64,000 nt of DNA from Rhodanobacteraceae bacterium (lineage in GTDB: Bacteria; Pseudomonadota; Gammaproteobacteria; Xanthomonadales; SZUA-5), in the NCBI GenBank assembly GCA_024234055.1, contig JACKOW010000007.1, positions 1-64,000 of the forward strand, given 5' to 3'. Shown here one piece after another: positions 7,307 through 15,635 of this stretch (the stretch's first letter is position 1; each line of letters begins with the position of its first letter). The notes beneath the pieces were generated by a model that was given only the letters and a program-made list of their open reading frames with translations, did not search any database and had not been told where the DNA came from. The translations under genes were made by a program, and so were the position numbers.

Positions 7307-9784
7307 TCAGGCAGCGCTGCGCAGATTGGCACGGGCACCGGCTTCGGTACGACGGCCGGCAACCAGATCGGCGGTGTCGAAATCATCGACGGCGATGATG
7401 TCGGCGGTGGCCGCGCGAGTACGTATCAGCAGATCTCGTTCGACCTCGGTGATGACGTTGTACTGCACGGCCTCGGCGAGTTGCGCCTCGGCATCCGGTG
7501 CGGTCAGCGTGCCCGCCTTGGCGGCCTTGGCCAGCTTGCGCTCGATCGGCTCGGCTTCGATGATCGATGCCAGCACGCTGTTCATCTGGCCGGCCGGGTT
7601 GTTGGCGGTGGGTGTCAGGTAGCAGAACTCGCCCAGTCGATCGCGGGCCTCGTTCGGGTACATCAGCAGGGTGGCGACGCGACGGCCCAGGCGGTCACCG
7701 GGCAAGGCTTCCAGACGCCCGATCGGGAACACCAGGGCCCGCAGCAGCCAGGCCGCCGGGCGCACCGGGAAATTGCGCAGCACGCCGTCCAGTGCCGCCT
7801 GGATGCGATGGATGCACTCGTGGAAGGCCCAGGCCAGGAAGGGACGGTCGAGTTCAGGACGGCCCTGATCTTCGAAGCGCTTGAGCATCGACGAAGCGAT
7901 GTACAGATAGCTCAGCACATCGCCCAGCCGTGCCGAAATGCGCTCCTTCTGCTTGAGCTTGCCGCCGAGCAGCAGCATCGAGGTGTCGGCGACCAGCGCC
8001 AGCGCAGCGCTGTAGCGCGACAGCTTGCGGTAGTAGCGCTTGGTGTAGCTATCGCCCGGGGCAGTGCCGATGCGGCTGTGGGTCAAACCGTACAAGAACG
8101 CGCGGCAGGCATTGGACACCGCGAAACCGACATGCTTGAACAGCACGTTGTCGAACTCACTGATGCGCCGCTGCGGATCGGCCACGCTGGCCGCCTGCAT
8201 CAGCTTGAGAACATAGGGATGGCAGCGTACCGCGCCCTGACCGAAGATGATCATGTTGCGGGTCAGGATGTTGGCGCCTTCCACAGTGATGCTGATCGGC
8301 GAACCCTGCCACTGACGCCCCAGATAGTTCTTCGGCCCGAGGATGATGGTCTTGCCGCCGTGGACATCCATGGCATCCTGGATGATCGAGCGACCCAGTT
8401 CGGTGGCGTGGTACTTGGCGATGGCCGAGGTGACGGCCGGCTTTTCACCCTGATCCACCGCGGCCGCGGTCATGCGGGAGACCGCGCTGACGGCGTAGGT
8501 CAGGCCGCCGATCCGCGCCAGCGCCTCTTCGATACCCTCGAAGCGCCCGATCGACATGCCGAACTGCTTGCGGATGCGGGCGTAGGCACCGGTGGCCAGC
8601 GCGGCCATGCGCACGCTGCCGGTGGAACCCGAGGGCAGCGAGATGGCGCGGCCCACCGACAGGCACTCGACCAGCATGCGCCAGCCCTGGCCAGCGTACT
8701 TGGTGCCGCCGATCAGCTGATCCAGCGGAACGAACATGTCCTTGCCACTCACCGGTCCGTTCTGGAAGGGAATGTTCAGCGGCAGATGGCGACGACCGAC
8801 TTCCAGCCCCGGAGTGTTGCGCGGAACCAGCGCCAGCGAGATGCCGACGTCTTTCTTGTCACCCAGCAGGCCATCTGGGTCCAGCAGACGGAAGGCGAGG
8901 CCGATGACGCTGGCCACCGGCGCCAGAGTGATGTAACGCTTCTCGAAAGTCAGGCTGATGCCGAGCACTTCCTGACCATCGACGGTGCGCTTGCAGACCA
9001 CGCCGTAGTCCGGAATCGAGGTCGCATCGGATCCGGCCCAGGGGTTGGTCAGGCCGAAGCAGGGAATCTCGCGGCCGTCGGCCAGGCGTGGCAGATAGTG
9101 CTTCTTCTGTTCGTCAGTGCCGTAATGCAGCAGCAGTTCAGCCGGGCCGAGTGAGTTCGGCACAGCCACGGTGGAACTGACCGTCGGGCTGATGCTGGAA
9201 AGCTTCTGGAGCACCACCGAATGGGCGTGCGCGGAGAAGCCAAGTCCACCGTATTCCTTGGGGATGATCATGCCGAAGAAGCGGTTGCGCTTCAGGAAAT
9301 CCCACACCTGCGGCGACAGATCGTTGCGTTCGTGCGTGATTTCCCAATCGTTGATCAGTGCGCAGACTTCCTCGACCGGACCGTCCATGAAAGCCTTTTC
9401 TTCGCCGCTGAGCTGTGGCGCTGGCGCCTTGAGCAACTTGCTCCAGCGCGGGCGACCGGAGAACAGCTCTCCTTCCCAGCCCACGGTGCCGGCTTCCAGC
9501 GCTACCCTTTCGGTGTCGGAGAGCTGCGGCGCAATTCGCTGGTAGACATCCAGCATCGGCTGGCTCAGCAATTGCACTCGCAGCGGGCGGTAGTTCAGCA
9601 CCACTGCAATGGCAGCGAACACCACCCAGGTCAGCCCCAGGGTCACCCAGGAGGCGCCGCTGTAGAGCGAGGCCAGTGTCAGGGCGGCGGCACTGGCCAC
9701 GGTCCAGGTCTTGAGACCGGCACGGGTGAAGCCGCAGGCCAGACCGACCGCGATCAACGCGAGTAAGGGTAGGAATCCAGACAT
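7307..9784 (-). CDS. fadE: Long-form acyl-CoA dehydrogenase FadE
   Basis: An 825-residue acyl-CoA dehydrogenase of the FadE type, which oxidises acyl-CoA to trans-2-enoyl-CoA in the first step of beta-oxidation. The N-terminus has two hydrophobic segments (about residues 3-60), as in E. coli FadE, followed by the dehydrogenase core and the long C-terminal extension characteristic of FadE. Core blocks such as I-P-K-E-Y-G-G-L-G-F, L-T-N-P-W-A-G-S-D and the flavin-domain D-V-H-G-G-K are present. The ATG at 9784 overlaps the upstream stop as TGATG and has AGGAG about 7 bases before it. A GTG one codon earlier is also possible. It is translationally coupled to the alpha/beta hydrolase gene and is probably repressed by the divergent TetR protein. 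Confidence 0.93.
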   Translation of the reverse strand: MSGFLPLLALIAVGLACGFTRAGLKTWTVASAAALTLASLYSGASWVTLGLTWVVFAAIAVVLNYRPLRVQLLSQPMLDVYQRIAPQLSDTERVALEAGTVGWEGELFSGRPRWSKLLKAPAPQLSGEEKAFMDGPVEEVCALINDWEITHERNDLSPQVWDFLKRNRFFGMIIPKEYGGLGFSAHAHSVVLQKLSSISPTVSSTVAVPNSLGPAELLLHYGTDEQKKHYLPRLADGREIPCFGLTNPWAGSDATSIPDYGVVCKRTVDGQEVLGISLTFEKRYITLAPVASVIGLAFRLLDPDGLLGDKKDVGISLALVPRNTPGLEVGRRHLPLNIPFQNGPVSGKDMFVPLDQLIGGTKYAGQGWRMLVECLSVGRAISLPSGSTGSVRMAALATGAYARIRKQFGMSIGRFEGIEEALARIGGLTYAVSAVSRMTAAAVDQGEKPAVTSAIAKYHATELGRSIIQDAMDVHGGKTIILGPKNYLGRQWQGSPISITVEGANILTRNMIIFGQGAVRCHPYVLKLMQAASVADPQRRISEFDNVLFKHVGFAVSNACRAFLYGLTHSRIGTAPGDSYTKRYYRKLSRYSAALALVADTSMLLLGGKLKQKERISARLGDVLSYLYIASSMLKRFEDQGRPELDRPFLAWAFHECIHRIQAALDGVLRNFPVRPAAWLLRALVFPIGRLEALPGDRLGRRVATLLMYPNEARDRLGEFCYLTPTANNPAGQMNSVLASIIEAEPIERKLAKAAKAGTLTAPDAEAQLAEAVQYNVITEVERDLLIRTRAATADIIAVDDFDTADLVAGRRTEAGARANLRSAA

Positions 9785-10674
9785 CACACTTCTCCTAGGG
9801 TGGAAACCTGCCGAGGCAACAGCCCTTGCAGGAAACGGGAAATCTCCCGAGTGAAAACATCATTGCGATCACCGACGACCATGTGCGTGGCATCGTCGAT
9901 GCACACGTGTTCGGCATGCGGAACCAGTTGCAGGAATTCGCCGATGGTGTGTTTGGAGACCACGTCGCTGCGGCCGCCGCTGAGCAGCAGCACGGGTATC
10001 TGCACGCGTCTGGCCGCCGCCTGCAGTCGCGGGATGTAGCGCTCGGCTTCGGCCGCGACACGCTCCAGCAGGCGGGGGTCCCAATGCCAGCGCCAGCGGC
10101 CATCCGATTTCTGCCGCAATTGAGTACGCAGGCGCTCCGGATCGCGGCGTTCGCGGTGGGGCAGGTAACGCGCAATCTCTTCGGCGGCATGTTCGAGGCT
10201 GTCGAAACCCTCCGGATGCTGGGCCATGAACTTCAAGATCCGCCCAACGCCCTCGGATTCCCAGCGCGGCGTGACATCGACCAGCACTATGGCCTGGAAC
10301 AGACTCTCCTGGCCTTCACCTTCGACCAGCAGTCCCAGCAAGCCGCCCATCGACGCGCCGATCAGGATCGGCTTTTCTGGCAAGGAGCGGGCAATGGCGG
10401 CCAGGTCCTCGGCGAAATGCTCCATTTCATAGTGACCATTCGGCGCCCAGTCGGAGTCGCCATGGCCCCGCCCGTCGATGGCCAGACCAAGCCAGCCTTC
10501 CTCGGCCAGTTGCGTGGCCGTGCCACGCCAGGCGTGTCGGTTCTGACCGAATCCATGGGCAAACAGCAAGGGCGGTGCGGACTCCTGGCCGTAGTGCTCG
10601 ACGGCGAGAAACAGATCTCCTCGACCGGGATGCATCTGCACCGTCGGGGTAAGGGCGGAGCCAGTTTGCGTCAT
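9784..10674 (-). CDS. Alpha/beta hydrolase (first gene of the fadE operon)
   Basis: An alpha/beta-hydrolase with the oxyanion block F-A-H-G-F-G-Q-N, the nucleophile elbow G-A-S-M-G-G (Ser108 from the chosen start), the acid region near S-G-G-R-S-D-V and the C-terminal D-D-A-T-H-M histidine. No signal peptide, so cytosolic. I choose the ATG at 10674: the promoter -10 element lies at 10697-10702, so transcription starts close to 10690, and the GGAG inside ATGGAG gives a suitable ribosome-binding site. The frame extends upstream to 10725, but that start would lie upstream of the -10 element. The gene overlaps fadE by one base. It may be an acyl-ester or acyl-CoA hydrolase feeding fatty acids into the pathway. 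The substrate cannot be read from sequence. Confidence 0.85.
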   Translation of the reverse strand: MTQTGSALTPTVQMHPGRGDLFLAVEHYGQESAPPLLFAHGFGQNRHAWRGTATQLAEEGWLGLAIDGRGHGDSDWAPNGHYEMEHFAEDLAAIARSLPEKPILIGASMGGLLGLLVEGEGQESLFQAIVLVDVTPRWESEGVGRILKFMAQHPEGFDSLEHAAEEIARYLPHRERRDPERLRTQLRQKSDGRWRWHWDPRLLERVAAEAERYIPRLQAAARRVQIPVLLLSGGRSDVVSKHTIGEFLQLVPHAEHVCIDDATHMVVGDRNDVFTREISRFLQGLLPRQVSTLGEV

Positions 10675-10686
10675 CTTGGTGCACTC

Positions 10687-10738
10687 CATACGGACGAGTA
10701 TGTTGACGAGGCAGCCGCCTGTCAATACGCTTGCGTAT
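10687..10738. promoter_or_regulatory. fadE-operon promoter with two TetR-type operators
   Basis: On the minus strand a near-consensus sigma-70 promoter is present: TTGACA (10725-10720), a 17-base spacer, and CATACT (10702-10697). Two 16-bp palindromes flank it: CATACGGACGAGTATG at 10687-10702 over the -10, and AATACGCTTGCGTATG at 10723-10738 (central arms ATACG/GTATG-like) touching the -35. They share the ATACG-N5-GTATG pattern, as expected for two sites of one TetR dimer. A weaker plus-strand promoter (TTGACG at 10703-10708) could serve the TetR gene, giving autoregulation. Confidence 0.75.
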
Positions 10739-10768
10739 GGATAGCCTTCACGTCTCTGCTACGTACCC

Positions 10769-11374
10769 ATGACAAACGCACTGGAAAGCGCGTCGGCGGC
10801 CCCCGAACGCGCAGAAAAACAACGCCTGACGGCGCAGGACTGGGAGCTGGCCGCCCTGGAACTCATGGCCGAGGAGGGCGTCGCTGCCGTCGCGGTAGAA
10901 TCGCTCGCGCGTCGTCTGGGCGTGACCAAAGGCAGCTTCTACTGGCATTTCAGCCAGCGTGACGCCCTGATCGAGGCTGCGCTGAAGCGCTGGGAAGAGA
11001 CTGATACCCACAACGTGATCTCCCGGGTCGAGTCCATCGAGAACCCGGGCAAGCGCCTGCGTGAGCTGTTCCGGCTGACCAGTCGCGAGATGCGATCGCA
11101 CAAGATCTACGCCGCGCTGCTGCGCGCCTCGGATCATCCGGTGGTGGCGCCGGTCATGGATCGGGTCTCCGAGGAGCGCATGGTCTATCTGGCGCGGGTG
11201 TTCCAGCAGGCAGGCATGAACGAGGAATCCTCGATGCATCGGGCTCGGCTGGCTTATTCGGCGTATATCGGTCTGTTGCAGCTGACCTTGCAGTTCCGCA
11301 GCACCCGGCTTACTCAGGAGGTCTTCGATGCCTATGTGGGACACATGATCGAGACGCTGATTCCGGCCGAGTAG
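10769..11374 (+). CDS. TetR family regulator, probable repressor of the fadE operon
   Basis: A 201-residue TetR protein. Residues about 20-65 form the helix-turn-helix: A-L-E-L-M-A-E-E-G-V, then V-E-S-L-A-R-R-L-G-V-T-K-G-S-F-Y-W-H-F, a textbook TetR recognition helix. The rest is the all-helical ligand and dimer domain. It is divergent from the alpha/beta hydrolase-fadE-DUF4442 operon, and the 94 bp between the genes carry two matching palindromes, so local control of fatty-acid degradation with autoregulation is the natural reading. The ligand is probably an acyl-CoA or fatty acid, by analogy with FadR and PsrA-type TetR regulators. That is inference. No clear Shine-Dalgarno sequence precedes the ATG, so translation may be weak or start from a short leader. 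Confidence 0.9.
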   Translation: MTNALESASAAPERAEKQRLTAQDWELAALELMAEEGVAAVAVESLARRLGVTKGSFYWHFSQRDALIEAALKRWEETDTHNVISRVESIENPGKRLRELFRLTSREMRSHKIYAALLRASDHPVVAPVMDRVSEERMVYLARVFQQAGMNEESSMHRARLAYSAYIGLLQLTLQFRSTRLTQEVFDAYVGHMIETLIPAE

Positions 11375-11494
11375 GCGAGGCAGGGCGAGTCTGGCCGCCA
11401 CCGGCAGTCTTCCGGAAGGTTCTCATCTCGTGCGAAAAGTCCGGTGGCTCAAGAGGTTGCGGCGTGTGTGCTGAGATTGAAGGAGTGATCGAAG

Positions 11495-11938
11495 ATGCCG
11501 AGTCGAACTCTGGTGTATCTCGATGAATTGGTGATGGCCCATGAATGGGTCAGCAGTGATGGCCCCGTTGAGACCGCGGCTTATGTCTCACGGATAGACG
11601 GCAGCATCCATTGGCAGGGCGAAGGGGTAGAGGAGGAGTTGCCCGAGGATATCGAGGACGACACACGCTACGTCCAGGTACCGCATCGCCGCGACCTCGA
11701 TCTGGGCAGCCATCTGGCCTTGCGATTTGCGGCGCAGCAGCTGCCGGATGCCGATTACGAACAGGTCAGGGCAATCTTCGGCCGGCGTGGGGCTTTCGGA
11801 CGCTTCAAGGCGCTGCTGGACCATCGCGGAAAGTTGCAGCTCTGGTACGACTATCAGGATCAGGCGCTGACGGCAGCCCTCAGGGAATGGTGCGAGGACT
11901 CCGGTCTGGAACTTTCGGAAAAGCGACGCGAGCCGTAG
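11495..11938 (+). CDS. UPF0158 family protein
   Basis: A 147-residue acidic protein of the UPF0158 family. The family pattern is visible: an N-terminal L-D-E-L-V-x-A segment, an acidic middle (P-E-D-I-E-D-D-T-R-Y-V-Q-V-P), and the conserved end R-G-A-F-G-R-F-K-A-L-L with W-Y-D-Y-Q-D-Q-A-L and the R-E-W-C-E-D motif. Function is unknown. No signal peptide or membrane span, so it is cytosolic. The ATG is preceded by GGAG at good spacing. The stop codon TAG lies inside a GTAG tetranucleotide that opens a perfect inverted repeat, so the 3' end of the gene is defined by a REP-like hairpin. Confidence 0.85.
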   Translation: MPSRTLVYLDELVMAHEWVSSDGPVETAAYVSRIDGSIHWQGEGVEEELPEDIEDDTRYVQVPHRRDLDLGSHLALRFAAQQLPDADYEQVRAIFGRRGAFGRFKALLDHRGKLQLWYDYQDQALTAALREWCEDSGLELSEKRREP

Positions 11939-11961
11939 CGCAGGCGGTCGGCCTGCGCTAC
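11935..11961. repeat. Perfect 11-bp inverted repeat starting with GTAG and containing the UPF0158 stop
   Basis: GTAGCGCAGGC (11935-11945), a 5-base loop, and GCCTGCGCTAC (11951-11961) form a perfect hairpin. The gene's TAG stop is bases 11936-11938, inside the first arm. There is no T-tract after it, so it resembles a GTAG REP more than a classical terminator, although it could still block exonucleases or attenuate transcription. Confidence 0.85.
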
Positions 11962-12096
11962 CTTCTTGCTATGCGGTCACCGTTCGGCGCAGCGTGATGC
12001 GCCGAAGGTTTCATTGAATTTATTCGCCGCTGCCGCTATGTTGCCGCGCATGCGCTCGGCGCGAATTTATCAAGTCATTGATTTATCAGGAAATCT

Positions 12097-13839
12097 ATGA
12101 GCTCTCAGCTTGCAATACTGAACCAGTGGGTTCAGGAAGTAGCCGCATTGACCGAACCGGACCAGATTCGCTGGTGTGACGGTTCCGAGTCCGAAAGGCG
12201 CGAACTGGAAGCCTTGATGGTGGAGAACGGCGATCTGCTGCCGCTGAATCCGGACACCCATCCTGACTGTTTCCTGCATCGTTCCGATCCTAGCGATGTT
12301 GCCCGCGTCGAGCACCTTACATACGTTTGCACCCGCCACGCCGATGACGCTGGCCCCAACAACAACTGGATGGCGCCGGACGAGGCGCACCAGAAGATGG
12401 ATGCCCTGTTCAAGGGCTGCATGCGCGGACGCACGCTGTATGTGGTGCCTTACTGCATGGGGCCGATCGACTCTCCGTATTCGCGCTGCGGTGTAGAAAT
12501 CACCGACAGTCCCTACGTGGTGGCCAACATGCGCATCATGACCCGCATGGGGGCGCCGGCGCTGGCGCGTATCGAGAGAGACGGGCGTTTCGTGCGGGGG
12601 CTGCATTCGATCGGCGAACTGGATCCGGCCCGCCGTTTCATCATGCATTTCCCACAGGAACTGATGATCCAGAGCTATGGCTCGGGCTACGGCGGCAATG
12701 CACTGCTGGGCAAGAAGTGCCACGCCCTGCGCATTGCCAGTTGGCAGGCGCGTCAGGAAGGGTGGCTGGCCGAGCACATGCTGATCGTGGGCATCGAGAA
12801 TCCGGCGGGCGAAACCCATTATGTGGCCGCCGCATTTCCTTCGGCCTGCGGCAAGACCAATCTGGCCATGCTGATTCCGCCCGAGACCCACAAGGGCTGG
12901 AAGGTCTGGACCGTCGGTGATGACATCTGCTGGCTGCATCCGGGACCGGATGGGCGTCTGTACGCCATCAATCCCGAGTCAGGCTTCTTCGGCGTGGCGC
13001 CGGGCACCGGCCGCAAGACCAACCCCAACGCCGTGGCGACACTCAATCACGATGCGATCTTCACCAATGTCGCGGTGACCGAGGACAATCGCCCCTGGTG
13101 GGAAGGTCTGTCGGACGAGACCCCGGCCATCGACTGGCAGGGACGCGACTACGATCCGGCCAATGGCCCGGCGGCGCATCCCAACTCCCGCTTCACGGTG
13201 TCCATGCGCCAGTGCCCGAGCTTCACCGAACAGGCCGACAATCCGGCCGGCGTGCCGATCTCGGCGATCATCTTCGGTGGCCGGCGCGAGTCGCTGGTGC
13301 CGTTGGTCTTCGAGGCCCGCGACTGGCGTCACGGCGTGCTGGTCGGCGCCTCGATGGCCTCAGAGACCACTGCGGCAGCTACCGGTGCAGTGGGCGTGGT
13401 GCGTCGCGATTCGATGGCCATGAAACCCTTCTGTGGTTACAACTTCGCCGATTATTTCGGTCATTGGCTGTCCTTCGACGAGCGCCTGCAGAATCTGCCG
13501 CGGATCTTCCACGTCAACTGGTTCCGCAAGGGCGCCGACGGCAAGTTCCTGTGGCCGGGCTTTGGCGACAACCTGCGCGTGCTCCAGTGGATACTCGATC
13601 GCTGCGCCGGCAAGGCCGAGGCCGAGGAAACTCCCATCGGCTTCCTGCCGCGGCGCGAGGACCTGGACCTGCGGGGACTGGAGAAGCTCAACGGCGCGCT
13701 GGATACGCTGCTCACAGTCGACCGGGAAGGCTGGCGCCGCGAACTGGACGAGATCGGCGGTTATCTGGACAGTTTCGGAGACCGTGTGCCTGAGGCGCTG
13801 CGGTTCGAACAGCAGCGGGTGCGGGCGAGTCTGGGCTAG
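12097..13839 (+). CDS. pckG: Phosphoenolpyruvate carboxykinase (GTP)
   Basis: A 580-residue GTP-dependent PEP carboxykinase, which converts oxaloacetate and GTP to phosphoenolpyruvate, GDP and CO2 as the entry step of gluconeogenesis. The nucleotide loop F-P-S-A-C-G-K-T-N sits at about residues 247-255 and contains C251, the reactive active-site cysteine typical of the GTP class. Other family blocks are Y-V-V-A-N-M-R-I-M, F-G-G-R-R, F-N-F-A-D-Y-F (as Y-N-F-A-D-Y-F), and H-V-N-W-F-R-K. The length fits the class (about 600). The gene starts at an ATG with AGGAA just upstream. It is monocistronic, with GC-rich hairpins following. Together with the fatty-acid and isobutyryl-CoA mutase genes in this window, it fits growth on lipids and branched amino acids. 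That metabolic link is inference. Confidence 0.95.
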   Translation: MSSQLAILNQWVQEVAALTEPDQIRWCDGSESERRELEALMVENGDLLPLNPDTHPDCFLHRSDPSDVARVEHLTYVCTRHADDAGPNNNWMAPDEAHQKMDALFKGCMRGRTLYVVPYCMGPIDSPYSRCGVEITDSPYVVANMRIMTRMGAPALARIERDGRFVRGLHSIGELDPARRFIMHFPQELMIQSYGSGYGGNALLGKKCHALRIASWQARQEGWLAEHMLIVGIENPAGETHYVAAAFPSACGKTNLAMLIPPETHKGWKVWTVGDDICWLHPGPDGRLYAINPESGFFGVAPGTGRKTNPNAVATLNHDAIFTNVAVTEDNRPWWEGLSDETPAIDWQGRDYDPANGPAAHPNSRFTVSMRQCPSFTEQADNPAGVPISAIIFGGRRESLVPLVFEARDWRHGVLVGASMASETTAAATGAVGVVRRDSMAMKPFCGYNFADYFGHWLSFDERLQNLPRIFHVNWFRKGADGKFLWPGFGDNLRVLQWILDRCAGKAEAEETPIGFLPRREDLDLRGLEKLNGALDTLLTVDREGWRRELDEIGGYLDSFGDRVPEALRFEQQRVRASLG

Positions 13840-14158
13840 CAGGGTGCTGCCTTGGCGGGCGCCGCGCTGCGGCGCCGCCTTGTGCCGGCGTCAGATTGAC
13901 AACGGCCGCGCAGGCGCGCGGCCCTCCTCAGGGCAGCGCCGCTTCACCGGCGAGCTCCAATGGCCCTGCGGGCGGACGAGTGGGCCGTCGTCCTCTGCGA
14001 TAGTGCTGCAATCACAGCCTCTGGCATACAAGAACGCTTTTCTTCGCGTCCTTTCTGCTCTTCCTTTGCGTCCTTCGCGTCCTGCTTCTGCCCACGACCT
14101 GCCTCAGGGTTGGATCATCGCATCGCCCGTCGCGACGCGAGCTCGCTCCTACTATCGA
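13840..14158. repeat. Intergenic region with two perfect GC hairpins and a GTAG half-repeat
   Basis: In this 319-bp gap, GGCGCCGC-GCT-GCGGCGCC (13858-13876) and GGCCGCGC-AGGC-GCGCGGCC (13904-13923) are perfect 8-bp stems downstream of pckG, without a T-tract. At 14130-14153 the half-repeat ending CGAGCTCGCTCCTAC belongs to the same family as the elements at 3.7 kb and 26.7 kb. The convergent genes pckG and the Mth938-like gene end on either side. No gene is convincing here. Confidence 0.7.
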
Positions 14159-14533
14159 TCAATCCGCGTCGATCAGAAACGCCGCCAGCACCGCGCGGCC
14201 TTCGCCCAGCAGCACGTTGTAGGTGCGGGCTGCGGCAGCATTGTCCATGCACTCGATGCCGCAGCCGCGGCGCAGGATGCCGGCCTGCAGCGCGGGTGCC
14301 AGCAATCGGGCGCGCGGACCGGTGCCAAGCAGGATCACTTCCGGGCATGCATCCAGCAATTCGGACAGCGCACTCTCGTCTATGTCTTCCAGTCTCGCCG
14401 GCGTCCACGGCTGTGTGCGCCTGGCGTCAACCCAGAAACTGCGGGTTTGCCAGGTGGCGCCCATGCGCACGCGCTGGCCATCAATGCCGGTGATGGCGCG
14501 TGGACTTTCGTCGGGTTGCCACATCAGCTGCAT
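14159..14533 (-). CDS. Mth938-like (DUF498, NDUFAF3-type) domain protein
   Basis: A 124-residue single-domain protein. The pattern with V-I-L-L-G-T-G-P in the middle, then G-I-L-R-R-G-C-G-I-E-C-M-D-N-A-A-A-A-R-T-Y-N-V-L at the end is that of the Mth938-like family, whose mitochondrial member NDUFAF3 assists complex I assembly. Bacterial members have no settled function. The gene follows yhbY on the same strand with only about 50 bp between them, so the two are probably cotranscribed. A ribosome-binding AGGA lies about 9 bases before the ATG. Confidence 0.8.
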   Translation of the reverse strand: MQLMWQPDESPRAITGIDGQRVRMGATWQTRSFWVDARRTQPWTPARLEDIDESALSELLDACPEVILLGTGPRARLLAPALQAGILRRGCGIECMDNAAAARTYNVLLGEGRAVLAAFLIDAD

Positions 14534-14586
14534 GTGTTCGGTTCCTGGCCCAGGCTGTCAGGAGATCAAGAAGATCTGGCTGCTAT

Positions 14587-14880
14587 TCAGGGGAATTCGA
14601 TGCGCGGCTGTTCCGGATTGCGGCGGTAAATGCTCACCACGTGGCCGATCTTGTGGATGAGTTCGGCGCCGGTGGCGGCGATCATCTCGGCGATCAGCGC
14701 ATCGCGAGCTTCGCGGTCTTCGGCGGTGACGCGAACCTTGATCAGTTCGTGGTGGGTCAGTGCGATCTCGACTTCCTTGAGCACGCTGGGTGCCAGGCCG
14801 CGATCCGCCACCATGACCACGGGGTTCAAGTCGTGGGCCAGACCTCGCAGGAACTTCTTCTGCGCATTTTTGAGAGCCAT
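14587..14880 (-). CDS. yhbY: YhbY, CRM-domain RNA-binding protein
   Basis: A 97-residue protein consisting of one CRM domain, which in E. coli associates with the large ribosomal subunit precursor. The family motifs are clear: L-R-G-L-A-H-D-L-N-P-V-V near the start, the H-H-E-L-I-K-V-R-V strand, and the end G-H-V-V-S-I-Y-R-R-N-P. The open frame runs far upstream through rlmE on the opposite strand, but the domain begins at the ATG at 14880 and the extension is not coding. It is divergent from rlmE across a gap of about 70 bp. This pairing is conserved in many gammaproteobacteria and ties both genes to ribosome assembly. Confidence 0.93.
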   Translation of the reverse strand: MALKNAQKKFLRGLAHDLNPVVMVADRGLAPSVLKEVEIALTHHELIKVRVTAEDREARDALIAEMIAATGAELIHKIGHVVSIYRRNPEQPRIEFP

Positions 14881-14952
14881 GACTTGTGCTCCGGGGGAAT
14901 TGAGGGCGCGAAGGCTATCATGAAGCCGTTTGTCACTGGATTCAGCAAGGTC

Positions 14953-15573
14953 ATGGGGCGCAGCAAGAGCAGCAGTCGATGGTTGAACGAGCATTTCTCC
15001 GATCCCTTCGTGCGCAAGGCGCAGACCGAAGGCATGCGCTCGCGGGCCGCCTACAAGCTGGAGGAACTGCTGGAGAAGGACTGCCTGCTGAAGCCGGGAA
15101 TGGTCGTTGTCGATCTGGGATCGGCGCCCGGTGGCTGGAGTCAGGTGGCACAGGACTGGCTCAAGGGCCGCGGCCGGGTGGTGGCGCTGGATATCCTGCC
15201 CATGGATCCCTTGCCCGGCGTCGAGTTCATCCTCGGCGATTTCACGGATGATCGTGTATTGAGCGAGTTGGAAAAGTTGCTGGGCGAAGCGAAGGTGGAC
15301 CTTGTGTTGTCGGACATGGCCCCCAACTTCAGCGGTGTGGCGACGGTCGACCAGGCTAGATCCATGGTGTTGGCCGAGATGGCCCTGGATTTTGCATGTG
15401 CGCATCTGCGACGCGGTGGTGCGTATCTGGTCAAGCTGTTCCAGGGAACCGAATTCGACCAGTACGTGAAAGTCTTGCGCACGAAGTTCGACAAGGTGAA
15501 CCTGCGCAAACCGAAGGCTTCCCGGGATCGAAGTCGTGAGGTTTACGCGCTGGCGACAGGCTTTAAGGTCTAG
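14953..15573 (+). CDS. rlmE: RlmE (FtsJ/RrmJ), 23S rRNA Um2552 2'-O-methyltransferase
   Basis: RlmE methylates the 2'-hydroxyl of U2552 in the 23S rRNA A loop during late 50S maturation. The 206-residue product from the ATG at 14953 opens with S-S-S-R-W-L-N-E-H-F-S-D, exactly where E. coli RlmE begins, and contains the SAM-binding D-L-G-S-A-P-G-G-W and the catalytic K-D-K-E set: K in A-Y-K-L-E-E-L, D in S-D-M-A-P-N, K in L-V-K-L-F-Q-G and E in S-R-E-V-Y. An upstream ATG at 14920 in the same frame would add 11 residues and is less likely. It lies next to ftsH, as in E. coli, with 62 bp between them. Confidence 0.95.
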   Translation: MGRSKSSSRWLNEHFSDPFVRKAQTEGMRSRAAYKLEELLEKDCLLKPGMVVVDLGSAPGGWSQVAQDWLKGRGRVVALDILPMDPLPGVEFILGDFTDDRVLSELEKLLGEAKVDLVLSDMAPNFSGVATVDQARSMVLAEMALDFACAHLRRGGAYLVKLFQGTEFDQYVKVLRTKFDKVNLRKPKASRDRSREVYALATGFKV

Positions 15574-15635
15574 TACATTCGAGGTTGGTTAACTGTAGTC
15601 GCAACTGGGTGCGACGCAGTTGAAAGGAGCGTGTT

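Noticed and set aside
7178..9154. Long plus-strand frame opposite fadE
   Set aside because: FadE motifs are on the other strand, and this frame shows no domain.
13858..13923. Intrinsic terminators after pckG
   Set aside because: The hairpins are perfect but no T-tract follows. Recorded as GC hairpins only.
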